Part shown: positions 33,310 to 44,065 of the stretch, in pieces
Layout: each line of letters begins with the position of its first letter
How positions within the stretch are numbered: position 1 is the stretch's first letter
NCBI GenBank assembly: GCA_022225965.2
Contig: JAKJXP020000005.1
Location: 372,001 to 436,000, forward strand
Reading direction: 5' to 3'
Source: Diatrype stigma
Lineage: Eukaryota; Ascomycota; Sordariomycetes; Xylariales; Diatrypaceae
DNA length: 64,000 nt
Program-made: the position numbers and the translations under genes
The notes under the pieces: model-generated
Databases searched by the model: none
The model's input: only the letters and a program-made list of their open reading frames with translations
What the model was told of the DNA's origin: nothing

Positions 33310-34224
33310 ATGACTTGTTTCTTCAAAGCAATGGACCTTGCCCAGATCATTCCTCTCTGTCATGAAGAAACATCTAACCCTCGGCCAGGGGTATATCACC
33401 GGTTGGGGATACATAGACTTTCCCCCAATTCATACGCCGCAAAGGATTTACTGGAACAGACGGTCTGCAGCTTTTACGGGTTGAATCTTGCGCAGCTTAT
33501 ATCACCGCAATTAGGGAGGTTTTACCGGTTGCAGAAGATTCTTGCTTACCATGTCAAGGAGAACATGGAGTGCCCATTCGCGACGACACCCGAAGAGTAT
33601 TTTGAGCTCCTGGCGAAAGGACTTGACCGCATTTTCTTTTTCGGCTCCCTATGCACGCGTTACCAACCCATTGTTACTATTCAGCTAGTAAGGCAGGACG
33701 TCCTATGTAATATCAACGGGCAGCATGGCGGTTGGTGTGAGACAATGACCCCTATACGGGGTATCCCTCAATATCGACTAGCCCTTGCTATTGGTGCTAG
33801 ATACGCTTTTGCTACTGAACATTTGGTATTGATACTGGTTCATGAAATGATACATGCGTATCTCTCAGCCTTCGTGTGTAAGCAGGCCCAGTGCTCGAGA
33901 GATGCCATTAATACAGTGGGAGCAATCGAGCATGGGCCTACGTTCAGAGCTCTTCAATTCGCAATTTGTACAACCCTAGGGGACTGGGATGATAAGCTTG
34001 GTTATCATCTCGACAAGAGAATACCGCGTAGACTACTCCAAGAGTACGAACTGGCTGAGGAAGATGGTGTCCTTAGTCGAATCCCGCTTACTCATAGGAT
34101 GGAGGCTCTAAGGGCGCCGAACCCAAACGACCCTATTCGAGTCTACGGTGGGACTGTGGAGTTTGATATCGAACGACTGCGAACGAGTAGCCGTTTCTAC
34201 AAGAAGTATTACCCTGCCCCCTAG
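33310..34224 (+). CDS. SprT-like zinc metallopeptidase domain protein
   Basis: Intronless, 304 residues. The zincin motif HEMIH is at residues 178-182, with a third His208 in AIEHGPTFRAL, matching the HExxH...H arrangement of SprT/SPRTN-like proteases. The preceding beta/alpha stretch (YRLALAIGARYAFATEHLVLILVHE) fits the core fold. N-terminal residues 1-100 are not recognised; the C-terminus (FYKKYYPAP) lacks the PCNA- or ubiquitin-binding motifs of true SPRTN. SPRTN/Wss1 cleave DNA-protein crosslinks, but many fungal SprT-like paralogs have no assigned role, so DNA repair is only a possibility. No signal peptide is seen, so it is probably intracellular. The lack of introns contrasts with neighbouring genes. 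ATG codons at 33310 and 33331 are both possible starts. Confidence 0.75.
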   Translation: MTCFFKAMDLAQIIPLCHEETSNPRPGVYHRLGIHRLSPNSYAAKDLLEQTVCSFYGLNLAQLISPQLGRFYRLQKILAYHVKENMECPFATTPEEYFELLAKGLDRIFFFGSLCTRYQPIVTIQLVRQDVLCNINGQHGGWCETMTPIRGIPQYRLALAIGARYAFATEHLVLILVHEMIHAYLSAFVCKQAQCSRDAINTVGAIEHGPTFRALQFAICTTLGDWDDKLGYHLDKRIPRRLLQEYELAEEDGVLSRIPLTHRMEALRAPNPNDPIRVYGGTVEFDIERLRTSSRFYKKYYPAP

Positions 34225-34848
34225 GACTACAGGTAACAAGTAGGCCGTCAACTCACGAAATCATCGTGGCTACATACAACACTCACTCAAGGAGTAATGG
34301 GTGCTCAACGAGTGTTACATGGACTGGAGGCTGGCGCTCATAAAGGACCGAATAAGGCGCGCTGTATCAAGTAGACAACACTTCAACAACGTACATATCC
34401 ACATAACAATTAGCTAATTGTACCAATATATATATGGACGTTGTACATCAAGAAAAGACCTTGTCTTTACTCAACAATACATTACATCACGCGGTATAGT
34501 CCATGATATTGATCACTGTGACGGTCAAGACATATGTGTAAGAGCTCTGTTGACTAGAACTACAACTAAGTGACCCTAGGCTGCATAACAGCCATCCAGT
34601 TGAGACCCGTCCTGATGAAGGCCCTAGGTATAACGAGGATACCGATGTGCAGATGTCCCGGCACCTAGATCCGTATTTATCATACGTAACCATGTTGAGC
34701 GTCAATCCCGATATCCAACCAAGTTGTCAAACTCCCCTCCGAGTCCATCTTGCTACCCACTTGAACCCCTGACCCATGCCACTTGCCAAGTTCCTACGAC
34801 CAGAGCAAGTCCTTCCCCCCTATCCAGATTACGCACGGCGTAATCAGC
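34225..34848. other. Intergenic between convergent genes
   Basis: No gene seen. It holds the 3' ends of the SprT-like gene and of the convergent secreted-protein gene, with an AT run near 34423-34436. Confidence 0.5.
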
Positions 34849-35574
34849 TCAAGTGCACCAGAAGATCATGCAGGCACCACATCCTCCTCCCCGGATCCGC
34901 ATGCACTGCCAAGACGACAAGCACAAGTGGCTGAGACATCCCATCGGGGCGTCCACATGTCCATCCTCCCCTGCTGCTGCTATCGTACCACCCCCGCCCA
35001 AACTACTGTTATGTCCCTCCCCCGGACCAAAACCAACCGACTGAGCCGCGGCAGGTCCAGGGGGATGGTGGTGACGGTGGTAGTAGATCAGCTCCAGCGC
35101 GCGGCCGAGCTCCTCGCCCCGCAGGGTGCCGATGTGCACGGCCGGACCACCCCCCTCGGCCGCGGGAGGGACGTGGACGTACACGAGCTGCCCCGCCACG
35201 GCGTCGACGCGGACCCGGTGGCCGTAGCGGGCCGAGAGCGCGGCGGCGTCCGCGGCCGTCGCCACCACCGCCACGTCGGCGTCGGCGCGGAGGTTGGATG
35301 GGTCGAGGGGGACGTAGTGCGCCGGCATGGCGATACCGGTGCCGGTGCCGGTGCGAGTGGGGTCTTGAGCCGAGATCTCGTGGTGTTCGGCTCTAGTTTT
35401 ATTTGTTAGATTGGCATTTGGTTAGAAGTGAGGTATTATATATATATATATATATATGACTGGATGGATTTATTAGGAGGTGGGTAGGTAAGCAGTCGCT
35501 CACCCGCTGGACACGAGGTCTGCCACGACGATAACGGCGAACGTTGCGATGATGGCTGTAATAACGCTTTTCAT
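34849..35574 (-). CDS. Secreted protein of unknown function with cysteine-rich C-terminal tail
   Basis: Exons 35504..35574 and 34849..35392 (intron 111 bases, GTGAGC...ACTAG, with a TCTAAC branch site) give 204 residues. Exon 1 encodes a signal peptide, MKSVITAIIATFAVIVVAD, with cleavage plausible near VSSG-AEHH. The middle is very GC-rich and Ala/Val-rich (YGHRVRVDAVAGQLVYVHV), then His/Gly/Pro-rich low complexity. The last 33 residues hold all six cysteines (CLSHLC, SSWQC, RGGGCGAC, FWC). No family was recognised. It is small, secreted and Cys-bearing, a profile shared with fungal effectors and surface proteins, but no function is asserted. An AT dinucleotide run (35437-35457) lies inside the intron. 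The strand choice rests on the splice-joined signal peptide; the opposite strand also has an open frame. Confidence 0.6.
35437..35457. repeat. AT dinucleotide run inside an intron
   Basis: About ten TA repeats within the intron of the secreted cysteine-tail gene. Confidence 0.9.
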
Positions 35575-36686
35575 AATGAATTATCGGTGATCTTGAATAC
35601 GTCAGTCAAATAAGGAAGGGTGGACGACGTGAAGAAGGGATGTAGAGAGGTATGTTGATGATGCTGTCGTTGGAATGTGGTGATAGTCTCAGATACGACG
35701 CGAGACGCATGCACTAATATAGAGGTGGCATCTTTCTTTTGCTATTACAATAAACTACTAGAGGACCGGCATATACCTATCGCCACGGCTAGGAGCAATG
35801 CGAATTCAATAGCAACTCGTGGCCCCTAATGTGGTTTATTGTTTGCCACACATCTCCGAGGCTTTGGGTCGTTATTCAAACATAATGCCCGAGGCGGCTT
35901 TCTCAAAGCCATAATGAGGAGCAATCCCGCGAGCATGGCCATAAAACTCATAAGAGAAACCAGATGGGGCTATAAAACAAGTGCGCTGATTGATAACCTA
36001 TCCGATCAAGGTCCGGCAAGGCTTACCATCCCCTTAGGAGTTTATTGCAACGCGAGTTTGACGACATCATAGAAATGACCACCCTGATTCCCCGGAAGAG
36101 GGCACGCCAATCTTCCCTAAAAGTGCCACCAGGGCGTCTCGACAATTCAGACCCAACGTCATGTTTTCCGGACTAGATGTTGTTGACAAATGCTGCGATA
36201 CTACACGCATAGGGGGCTAGAATAGGGGTTATGAGTTCAACGTCCTGTATCTTGTAAGTTTCCACGGCATGTCCTTGCTGGGGAGTCCATAGTTTTGGGT
36301 AAAGTGAATAGCTAGTAGTGTGGGTGAATAATATATAGATAGACAAGGCAAAGTATGTCTGCCTATTCTTTTCATCATATTGAAGAACAGGCCCAAGTTG
36401 GCCGAGGTAACTCACGAGGTAGACTTGTTGAGTTCAGCCAGAATGCATCACTTTGCTTCATTATGGTTGGTCCCGGCATAATTGTTCAGGAGATCTCCAC
36501 CCCTTTCTTACATAACAGGCACTAATAAGGGGTATCGCGACTTTCAAAATGGCAACCGACAGGCGGCCTTGAGTGTGAGTAAGAAAACAAGAAATAATAC
36601 TCTTAAACTACTATCTCGTATGCCTCGTGCACTACGTCGGCTACTGAAACAGTGCTGTTGTACAGGTGAATCCATCTCATCATTAT
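35575..36686. other. Intergenic, 1.1 kb
   Basis: No gene supported. It contains the promoter of the secreted cysteine-tail gene and the 3' region of the GT90 gene. Short frames here have no family resemblance. Confidence 0.5.
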
Positions 36687-38336
36687 TTAATCCTCGAAAT
36701 CGATCTGGTTCGACTTGAAGAAGTAATCGTTCGGCGGTGCCGGGATATCGAACCGGTCGGGGGCCCGGAACACAAACCTCTCCCAACTGTAGCCCCTCAT
36801 CCTGTCCACCGTCTCGCCCTCGTCATTCTGGACTTGCTTGTATAGCTTCGGCTCGAACTCTTGCACTTTGGCCCACTCGTAAATCATGCGGCGGATGTAG
36901 CAGGCCTCGGCAGCCGGCGTCATATAACGGTTGCGGAGGGTCCGCCTCGTTTCCTCGCCGATGCGTTCCGCCTCATCCTGGTGTTCCAGGTAGTAGTTCA
37001 TCTTCTCATCTAAGTCGGACCAATCGTTTTTCACAGCAATGTAGTTCTAAGGGTAAGAATTTTATCAGTACAGTGCCACCTCATGCAAATGATAAAAGAA
37101 AGTATGAGATGAACGTACCTGATTGGGTCCATCTGGCTCAAGGACCGAGTAGAAATGCGCAGTCCAGTTGAGTGGGTTATGAATGATAATGGCCGAGTTG
37201 CAGTTCACTAGATTCCGTAATCGGCCGCTCCACGAGTTGCCTTCGGTGTGGATCAGAAACTGCCATTTGCAATGTTCTTCCATCTGGACAGGGTGACCAA
37301 GGCCGCTGTCCCAGCGGATTTCTTCAATGTCACTCCAGGGCTTATCCTTGGATGCCTCCAGTAGGTCCTTCCGGATCTGGCTGACCTTCTGTCCAACATT
37401 GATCTGCCCTCGCCATAGGGCCTTCTTGGTTTTTTCCTCGAATGGCGTCAGGTACTTCTTCGATCTCTCCCTGAATGCTCGATACCCGCCAACCGTATCC
37501 CAGAAGGACGAAGCCCAACCATTAAAGTCGGGCATCACCCACGTATTGTTGTCCTCTGTCACATGGCGTGTCCAGCCCCAAGCCACACGGCCGGGTTTCT
37601 GAGGCAAGGGGTTAGGATGATCCATTCTGTCGAGAGTGAATTCAATATTGGGTAGCACGCTCGGGTCGGGGATGGCGGCGATAGCCCGGTAGATCATACT
37701 GCCTCCTTGAAGGTAGCGCGCCCGATCGACGACGCCCTGTTTCTCGCCAACAACGTAGAGCTGAATGGTGAGAGCCCATAGTTAGTCTCGGGAAGTGTAA
37801 AAATATGGTTGATGTCGAGGATAAAGGCGATGACGAGACATGGCTTGAGGCATACTTACGTCGCCGTCGTAGATCAGCAGTCGGATCTGGCCGTGGGCCT
37901 TGTCAGGTTCATTGGTCCACAACTTAATTTGTTCCTCTGTGATGCCGCCCTGCGATGCATGCCAATCGCGTGCTCGCTCGATCTCGGCATACTGGCGAGG
38001 AAAGGCAGCCTAGATGAAAATGTGAAGATGTGAGAATTTCGTCATGGCCATTCCTAATGAGACAGGCCATACCTGGCATTGTTCTTCGCTTAAGCCCAGG
38101 TTGCGCTCGTCGCGCTCCCATATGAATTCCCACTCGCTCGAGTTTGCTGGGATTGGTGCGTGTGTTGAACTCGGCTTGTGTGTGTCTTTCTCTCCGGTCG
38201 ACCCGACGTATCCGAAATTCGAGACGAGCTTCGTGGGGGAATATTCGCTCTCTTGTATGGCCAGATAGATAAGGATGATGGTGAGGACCGACGCGACGCC
38301 GACGGTCAAGGCCTTGCCACGGATTGGGGCGAACAT
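36687..38336 (-). CDS. Glycosyltransferase family 90 (CAP10-like) type II membrane protein
   Basis: Exons 38073..38336, 37860..38009, 37119..37760 and 36687..37046 (introns 63, 99 and 72 bases, all between codons) give 471 residues. The N-terminal membrane anchor (ALTVGVASVLTIILIYLAI) is followed by a Golgi-lumenal stem and the CAP10/GT90 catalytic region. Family stretches are ALWRGQINVGQKVSQIRK, MEEHCKWQFLIHTEGNSW, SGRLRNLVNCNSAIII and RNRYMTPAAEACYIRRM. Relatives include Cryptococcus capsule-associated Cap10 and animal POGLUT enzymes; fungal GT90s are thought to add xylose or related sugars to glycans. The acceptor here is unknown. It probably acts in the Golgi. The promoter side faces the 1.3 kb gap before EFM3. 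Confidence 0.9.
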
Positions 38337-39682
38337 TGTCCAGGACGTACGATGGGCCAGCTTTACGGCAGGGTTGAGGCTGTCGGCGAGGGTAGATTTG
38401 AGTTCATCAGCAAGAGCTTTTCATCTGGGTCGCTGGTTGGGTGGCTATCGTTAACGTCTAGGTTCGGGTTGTCGCTCAAAGAAAGTTGTAACAGATGCTT
38501 AAAGGGGCCAACCAAAAGGGCCGCGCAGCATGCAGTATATGGCGGAGAAGGTAGTTGAAAGTAGTTGAAGTTATCAATAGCTCAACACCGGCAACTTGGC
38601 TGTTGGTCACTATTTTTAACAGGCCGTAGTCGCCGTAGCGTGAGTAGCGTAGCGTAGCATCAGGGCATCAAAGAATTGGGGTTTGGGGGGCTTGGGGGGG
38701 TTTTCAGACCCCTGAATGGGGAACTAAGCAAGCTATAAGTTAGACTAGACGGCTAGACTGTCTGACTGTCTGACAGCTTTGAACTCTGGAGGAAGGCGCC
38801 AAGATCTAATTACGCATTGTACGATATATGCGGGTGTTAGCTTCCAGATATGAAGTAGGTACGTAGCGAAGTACGTAGCAATGTGTACCCGAGAGACTCG
38901 AGTCGTTTCCGTCGCTGAATACAACCAAAGCCTGGGATCTCACTACCGTGACGGTAAGTATTCGTACCTGCCAACACTGCTGACTGGATGAGCCAGCTTT
39001 GATAACTAGGGCTTGGGATTCTCACCAACTCGCGGCTGTGCTGCTGTGAGCCTGTGATGTCGGATGTCTTACCGACCTATGTATTTGCCTACGACATGTT
39101 TCTCGCCAGATGCTGAATTGACGCAAGACGGGGTGGTCGCTGTACGAAGTGCAAGTTGTGCAACTGAGGACTCACCAAGCACTCCGAGACACGAATCCTG
39201 ATGTTCCAGTTGTGTGCGACAGACTCCATCCCTTACCTAGGTAACCACCCCGGCGGGCGGCGGTCCACCTGTAGGACCTGTATGTACGAAGCAGGTGTGT
39301 ATGTAAGATGTCTGTATGTATGTACAATACAAACTGGACCACGGCCCTACGGGATCTGCGGGGAAGCCTTAATGGGCCGGTGGGTTCGGGTTAAGGCCGA
39401 GTCCCCCATTTTCTCATCATTACCTACCTAGGTAGGTTTTCTTATCGTTAGGTATAGGCTGTAGGTATCCCGTCCAGCCCGTCACATCGAGCTCGATTGA
39501 AGCTGAATATAGCAGTGAGATGTGAGATGTAGCCACGCTTGCTTCATCAACTTCATTGACTTCATGATGGAGATCATCGATTGAGAGTATACACAATCAC
39601 ACTTGATTAAGGCGTGAATACGAAGTATGCATGTCCACCATTAACTACCTATCGTACAGACTCGAAAAGCCGGCCCTCCCTT
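38337..39682. other. Intergenic, 1.3 kb
   Basis: No gene supported. It has short GTAGCGTAGC-type repeats near 38640-38660 and TACGTAGC repeats near 38858-38880. It carries the GT90 promoter and the 3' end of the EFM3-like gene. Confidence 0.5.
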
Positions 39683-40954
39683 TTACTCGCGCTGTTCGGG
39701 CCCGGAAATCGATAAAATCTTGATTGGCACCGCAGCGGCGTAGAAGAGTGCTTTCTGCTGACGCACCGGTTTCGGCTGGAATTCTAACTCCTGCACCGAG
39801 AATTTGCGATGAACTAATAGATAGCACGGTAATTAGTTGACGCCGGGTCGATTCTTGAAGAGTGCGCAATGATGGGAGACTGGGCACATGACCTACGGCA
39901 TTCGTTTCTGAAAGACTCGAACGTTTCGGCATTCCGAACCACGCCACTAATAAGAACGCGCAACCGGGGCCGAAGATTGAATAGATGATGGATTGTCGTG
40001 ACGAGGGCCATGATGGCCACCTTATTGTATGTCTGCGCCACGGGATCAGCAACTTGACCACAGAAATCTGATAAGTCATCCTTAACTTACAATATCGGCC
40101 CCGATCACTATGTCGTAAGGTCGGGTTTCGCAATCCTGCTTGACCCACGTCGTGTCCAAATTGTCACCCCAACTGAGAGCTCGTGCCATTACTTGTTCCT
40201 TTGCCAGATCATTCAATTCAAAGTTCTCCTGGAGCGCCTCGACGACACCCTCGTCGCCATCAGTTGTTGTAACATGGTTCGCCTGTAGGTGTTTGGCGCA
40301 TAGCAAAGAGAGAAAGCCCGTGCCTGCGCCCAGCTCGAGGATATTCTTGCCTCTGACGATATCTTTGCCAGCTTCGGAAAGTAGATACGATCCGAGATGA
40401 AGAGATGCTTCCCATGTCCGGTAACCCGTAATACGCGAACCCGATACCAGATACCGACGCTCGAGTAGAGTTATCGTTGGCTCTCTTGAGGAATCTTCGT
40501 CAACCTTGCCGTGGTCCGGGAGGCAGGTGAATGTCACATAGGCTTTCTCCTGCACTGCGTGCCCCTCGATAGGAAGCTCACTGCTCGTGAGAGTAGCTAG
40601 GTGTGACGAGAGTCTCCTAGATGCCTCCTAGCAGTCAAATTCAGTACGAGTGAAATGCATGACACAGCAGTAGGCTAGAACAAATGTGCTTGTTCTGAGG
40701 ACCACACATACTTCTGTATTTTCAACCGCCCCCTCAATCTTAGAGAGAAGCGCTTTCAATACCCGCGCCTGGTACCATGTTGGGGGCAGCCGGGTATCCC
40801 TGTTCCCGTCGAACAGATACTTGTGCAGCCATGCCTGGGTGTCTGTAGTCCGAAGAAGCTTCTGCGGGGGCCAAGAGAGGAAATCTGGCTCGAAGAGCTG
40901 CAAGTACTGCCGACGAAAAAGCAATAGCGATTGGTCTACGTCGTACCCCGACAT
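39683..40954 (-). CDS. EFM3: Protein-lysine N-methyltransferase, EFM3/FAM86 family
   Basis: Exons 40712..40954, 40091..40627, 39897..40032 and 39683..39813 join in frame to 348 residues (introns 84, 58 and 83 bases). The N-terminus (LFRRQYLQLFEPDFLSWPP) is typical of the FAM86 N-terminal domain. The Rossmann-like methyltransferase core follows with SAM motif I NILELGAGTGFLSLLCAK, an acidic post-I loop (TTTDGDEGVVEAL), motif IV YDIVIGADITY and a final strand VPIKILSIS. In yeast, Efm3 trimethylates Lys509 of elongation factor 2; mammalian EEF2KMT does the same. The joins restore GADITYNKVAIMALV and FRNECLHRKFSVQELEF. ATG at 40954 (MSGYDVDQS) was chosen; an in-frame ATG at 40981 adds nine residues. 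It is probably cytosolic. Confidence 0.88.
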
Positions 40955-41564
40955 GATTTTATGCCTTTCTAGACACTCCACAATGTTGCAGAGTCGTATG
41001 CCTGTTGAATATCGATGCCCGCTGAACCAGTGACACCGAAGTTAAGAGGATGTAGTTTGTACCCAGGTCTGCTAGGTGTACAGAAAAGTGGACAGGTGTA
41101 TAATGATTAGCTAATACAGAAAGGGGCTAGGACAGGCAGCAGTACACGAACCCCTATTGCATGTAAAATTGCAGTCTATAGGCACAGGAAGATAGCGGTT
41201 TCGACTTACCACCAGACGGATAACAGTACATGTTTGTATAACTCAAGCATTTGACACAGCCTTCTACTTGGGTTGATACTATGTGTACTGACATCTCGAA
41301 TCCTCAATATCACCTAAGCACTCAACCTTTCGAGTACCCTAGGTCAACTATAGTTGGGATAGAAATGCATGCAATGGGCAGATCCGAGCGCATCGTGGGT
41401 GTACACGCTTTTCGACTGAATAGATCGCCTCCAAGCTGCGAATACTTGATGACCCATAGATTTTCACTGTCATTATTTAACGTTCTCTGCATCGTTCTCG
41501 TTCCCTGAAACCATTCGTCCCAAATGTACAAACGTCCGAACGACGTAAAATCTCGCGACGGAAA
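40955..41564. other. Intergenic, 0.6 kb
   Basis: No gene supported. A minus-strand open frame overlaps this stretch but lies antisense to the disrupted gene and has no recognised features. Confidence 0.4.
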
Positions 41565-42872
41565 ATGGGCGACATCAAAGACATACTTACAGGACACGAA
41601 GTAACAAACAACACGGTCATTAATAAATCCTCTATTATGTTCTCGGCTTTTCATTTTGTTTCGAATCTCATGGATAAACGTTCCGTTAGATTTCCGGGAG
41701 ACAATAGACAACACGACTTTCGCGAGCGCTCTGGGAAATGCCCTGTCGATCATACTCAATTCCCAAACACTTCTCACATTATCAAAATCAATCATTCCCA
41801 ACCATTTTCCGTTCTTGAGCAAACGCTATTTGGAGAAATATTAAATCCACGATTGAAACAAGCGATCATCGATTACTTCTCGCCCTCTTCTATCGACGTA
41901 ATGCCTCTACCGTCCCCATCTCCACCAGTGGAAGATAACATATCGTCGCTATCAACCACGACAGAAAACCATCAACTAGCGGTAACCTCGAATTTCGAAG
42001 AGGGCCCGAATGGAATCGGGACAGAGGCCGACACGGAGACAGAGAGCGACACAGAAATTAATGAAAAGATTGGAAAGGACAAACCCACAGCCCGACTTTT
42101 GGTAAAAGTAGCGGATAATAGCTTCACGGGAAACGCTATTGCAATGTACTCGGTAGATGGAACCAGGGTATTAAGCCACTCCACCACTTGCAACTTGGTG
42201 GCCACTTTTGGCGGACCACCACCCCTTTTAATCCATCCACTTGGGGTTTTTCTATGGTGGCGCAACTGCTATCCATTTCACGATAACTTCTACTGGTGGC
42301 GTAACTGGTAATATGTTATAGTAACTGGTAATTTGTGGCTGATATATACCGCTATATAGGACTAATAAGGATCAAAAGTGGAAATAAGGACCAAATATGG
42401 GTCGGATCTCTAGGTATAGGTCGGATTCCAGGCTGGTCGGTTACTTAGGCTGGTCGGACCAGGTAATTTGGCTTTAAACACGCGTCATACGCATTGGCGT
42501 ACGCGTATAAACACCAAAAATCCATCCCACAATTCTTATATACACCCTCACTTTAACCCATTCTGGAAGTGCTGCAACCACTGCCACTCCACTGCAACTT
42601 GGTGGCAGTGGCGCCACTTCCATCCACCAAATCCAGGGGGCTGGTTGCAGTTACTGCAATCCATCCACCAGAGGCCTTGGTGGATTGAAGTGGAGTGGCT
42701 TGACACCCTGGATGGAACGTCTAAAGTGACGATCTCTTCTGGTCAACTTCCACCCACCACCACTGGGCACCAGTCGACCATCTCACTAGAAACCGCAATC
42801 ATGGTCTTCATCATCAGCGTATTCTGCTTGCTGTTAGGCGCGGCGTTGAAGCTCCTAGCAAGACATTGTTGA
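41565..42872 (+). pseudogene. Unknown tail-anchored-like protein gene disrupted by a hAT-type element
   Basis: A plus-strand frame runs from ATG 41565 to 42163, is interrupted by the element 42164..42710, and resumes in the same frame after the second copy of the target duplication to a TGA at 42870-42872. Leaving out the element and one target copy gives 753 bases, 251 codons without internal stop, ending in a hydrophobic segment (TAIMVFIISVFCLLLGAAL) and a short basic tail (KLLARHC). The N-terminal part is Ser/Thr/Asp/Glu-rich in its second half and not recognised. As it stands the frame reads 50 codons into the element and stops at 42311, losing the membrane tail. The gene may have further 5' exons. 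Whether the first 100 codons are truly coding is uncertain, because an open frame also exists on the other strand. Confidence 0.5.
42164..42710. mobile_element. Non-autonomous hAT-type transposable element (MITE), 547 bases, with perfect 8-base target duplication
   Basis: The left end begins CAGGGTATTAAGCCACTCCA and the right end, read in reverse complement, begins CAGGGTGTCAAGCCACTCCA; 19 of the first 21 bases match and both differences are transitions. GATGGAAC directly flanks both sides (42156-42163 and 42711-42718), a perfect 8-base target duplication. Short CAGGG-type inverted ends with 8-base duplications are characteristic of the hAT superfamily. There is no transposase frame. Subterminal regions are rich in TGG(T/A)GG / CCACC(A) motifs, and CTGGTGGCG/AACTGGTAAT repeats occur internally. 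A related but decayed copy lies at 58943-59713. Confidence 0.88.
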
Positions 42873-43252
42873 GGTGGACAAGGAGGGTCATACCTAGGGA
42901 TGTCATGAATGCGCCAGATTTGGATTTCTGGGGCCTGTTGCATTGAGAGGCAAAGAATGGAGAGGCCCCGGTGAAGTCAAGGGGGAAAGGTAGCACTGGG
43001 CAGAAAACTGTGAGCCATGCCTTCATCATCCATAAGGAGCCGCCGATAGAGTATTTCAGGTTCTGGTCATACACCTAACACAATCAAGACTTTGCGTTGT
43101 ATTATTGATACCATTGTTACGCTGTTGAAGTTATGAGGCCCCTATAGATGGAAGACGGGATCTGAAGGCTCATTTCGAGCTCAGAATATCCCCTCCTCCA
43201 ACGCAACTTCAACTGACCAGTAATGCGCGAGTGTCAAGCGTTCTACTCGTGG
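42873..43252. other. Intergenic between disrupted gene and GNAT gene
   Basis: No gene supported. It holds the 3' ends of the disrupted plus-strand gene and of the minus-strand acetyltransferase gene. Confidence 0.45.
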
Positions 43253-44065
43253 TCATGGCTTAGGCTCTCTTGTCATGAATGCGAGCCTTGGTTTCTTTCT
43301 TCCAGCGAACTCCTCTCCAGGCTCGAACCTCATCTCCTCGATCTCTGTGTGAAACCCGCACTTCCCATAGAGTCGGCTCCCCGCTGGTGTACCCTCGACG
43401 ACAGCCTGCAAGATCGGATCGTCAGTCACTGATAGCAGGCGGAAGGGAGGGAGGGAAGGGGTATCTTTACCTTCAACCCCTTCTCATCTGCGCCGTTGGT
43501 TCCCCATTTCACCAGAGCTGTGCCCGCACCATAACGTTGGTAGTCTGGGTGGACTGCTAACATCTCCAGTACTACCCCCCATGTGTAAGAATCTTCTGTT
43601 CGGTTCTCCTGCAGGTAGGTCCCTCTACTCCTACTCACCATAGACCCCTTTCTCGCCAGAACTCTCGACAGCTTGCGTTCGTGGCACAATGTAGTCTCCC
43701 CAGAGGCGAGCCATGAACTCGCGATCGTCCTGATCCGGCCAAATCTCCTCTATTTCTTCCACCTTCGCAGGCTCGGCCGGCGGGACTTCTTTCATGTGTG
43801 TCCAGATGGCGAGACCTATGATCTGCCCCAGAATCCCTTGGCTATCTCTCGTGACTGCTTTTAAAAATGTGGAGTTCTTGTCCGTTTGCTTCCATTCCAG
43901 CAAGCGCTTGGTGCCCTGTGCGCGTCCATGTGGTGTATCATGATTCGGAAAATATACGTTTACAAAAGGGGCATCATGACCAAAGCTCCTGGAAAGGACC
44001 TCAAAACATGTGGGTATATCCTCGTCGGAAACCAACGACACTTCTACTTTGTTTGCGGACTCCAT
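43253..44065 (-). CDS. GNAT-family N-acetyltransferase
   Basis: Exons 43639..44065, 43471..43571 and 43253..43405 (introns 67 and 65 bases) give 226 residues. The acetyl-CoA binding motif A is LEMLAVHPDYQRYGAGTALV, followed by VEGTPAGSRLYGKCGF, the typical motif B and C-terminal strand of small fungal GNATs. The N-terminal strand-helix (VSLVSDEDIPTCFEVLSRSFG) also fits. The GVY/VLEML join at intron 1 restores the conserved beta strand. The substrate cannot be read from the sequence. It is cytosolic, with no targeting signal seen. ATG at 44065 is the first methionine codon of the frame. Confidence 0.9.

Noticed and set aside
34783..35409. Plus-strand open frame of 208 codons over the secreted cysteine-tail gene
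   Set aside because: High GC leaves both strands open. The minus strand has a spliced signal peptide and a coherent Cys tail, while the plus frame is Arg/Gly/Thr-biased without features.
41322..41822. Minus-strand open frame of 166 codons antisense to the disrupted gene
   Set aside because: It has no recognised domain or splice-linked partner. The plus strand explains the target-duplication frame continuity and the C-terminal membrane segment.
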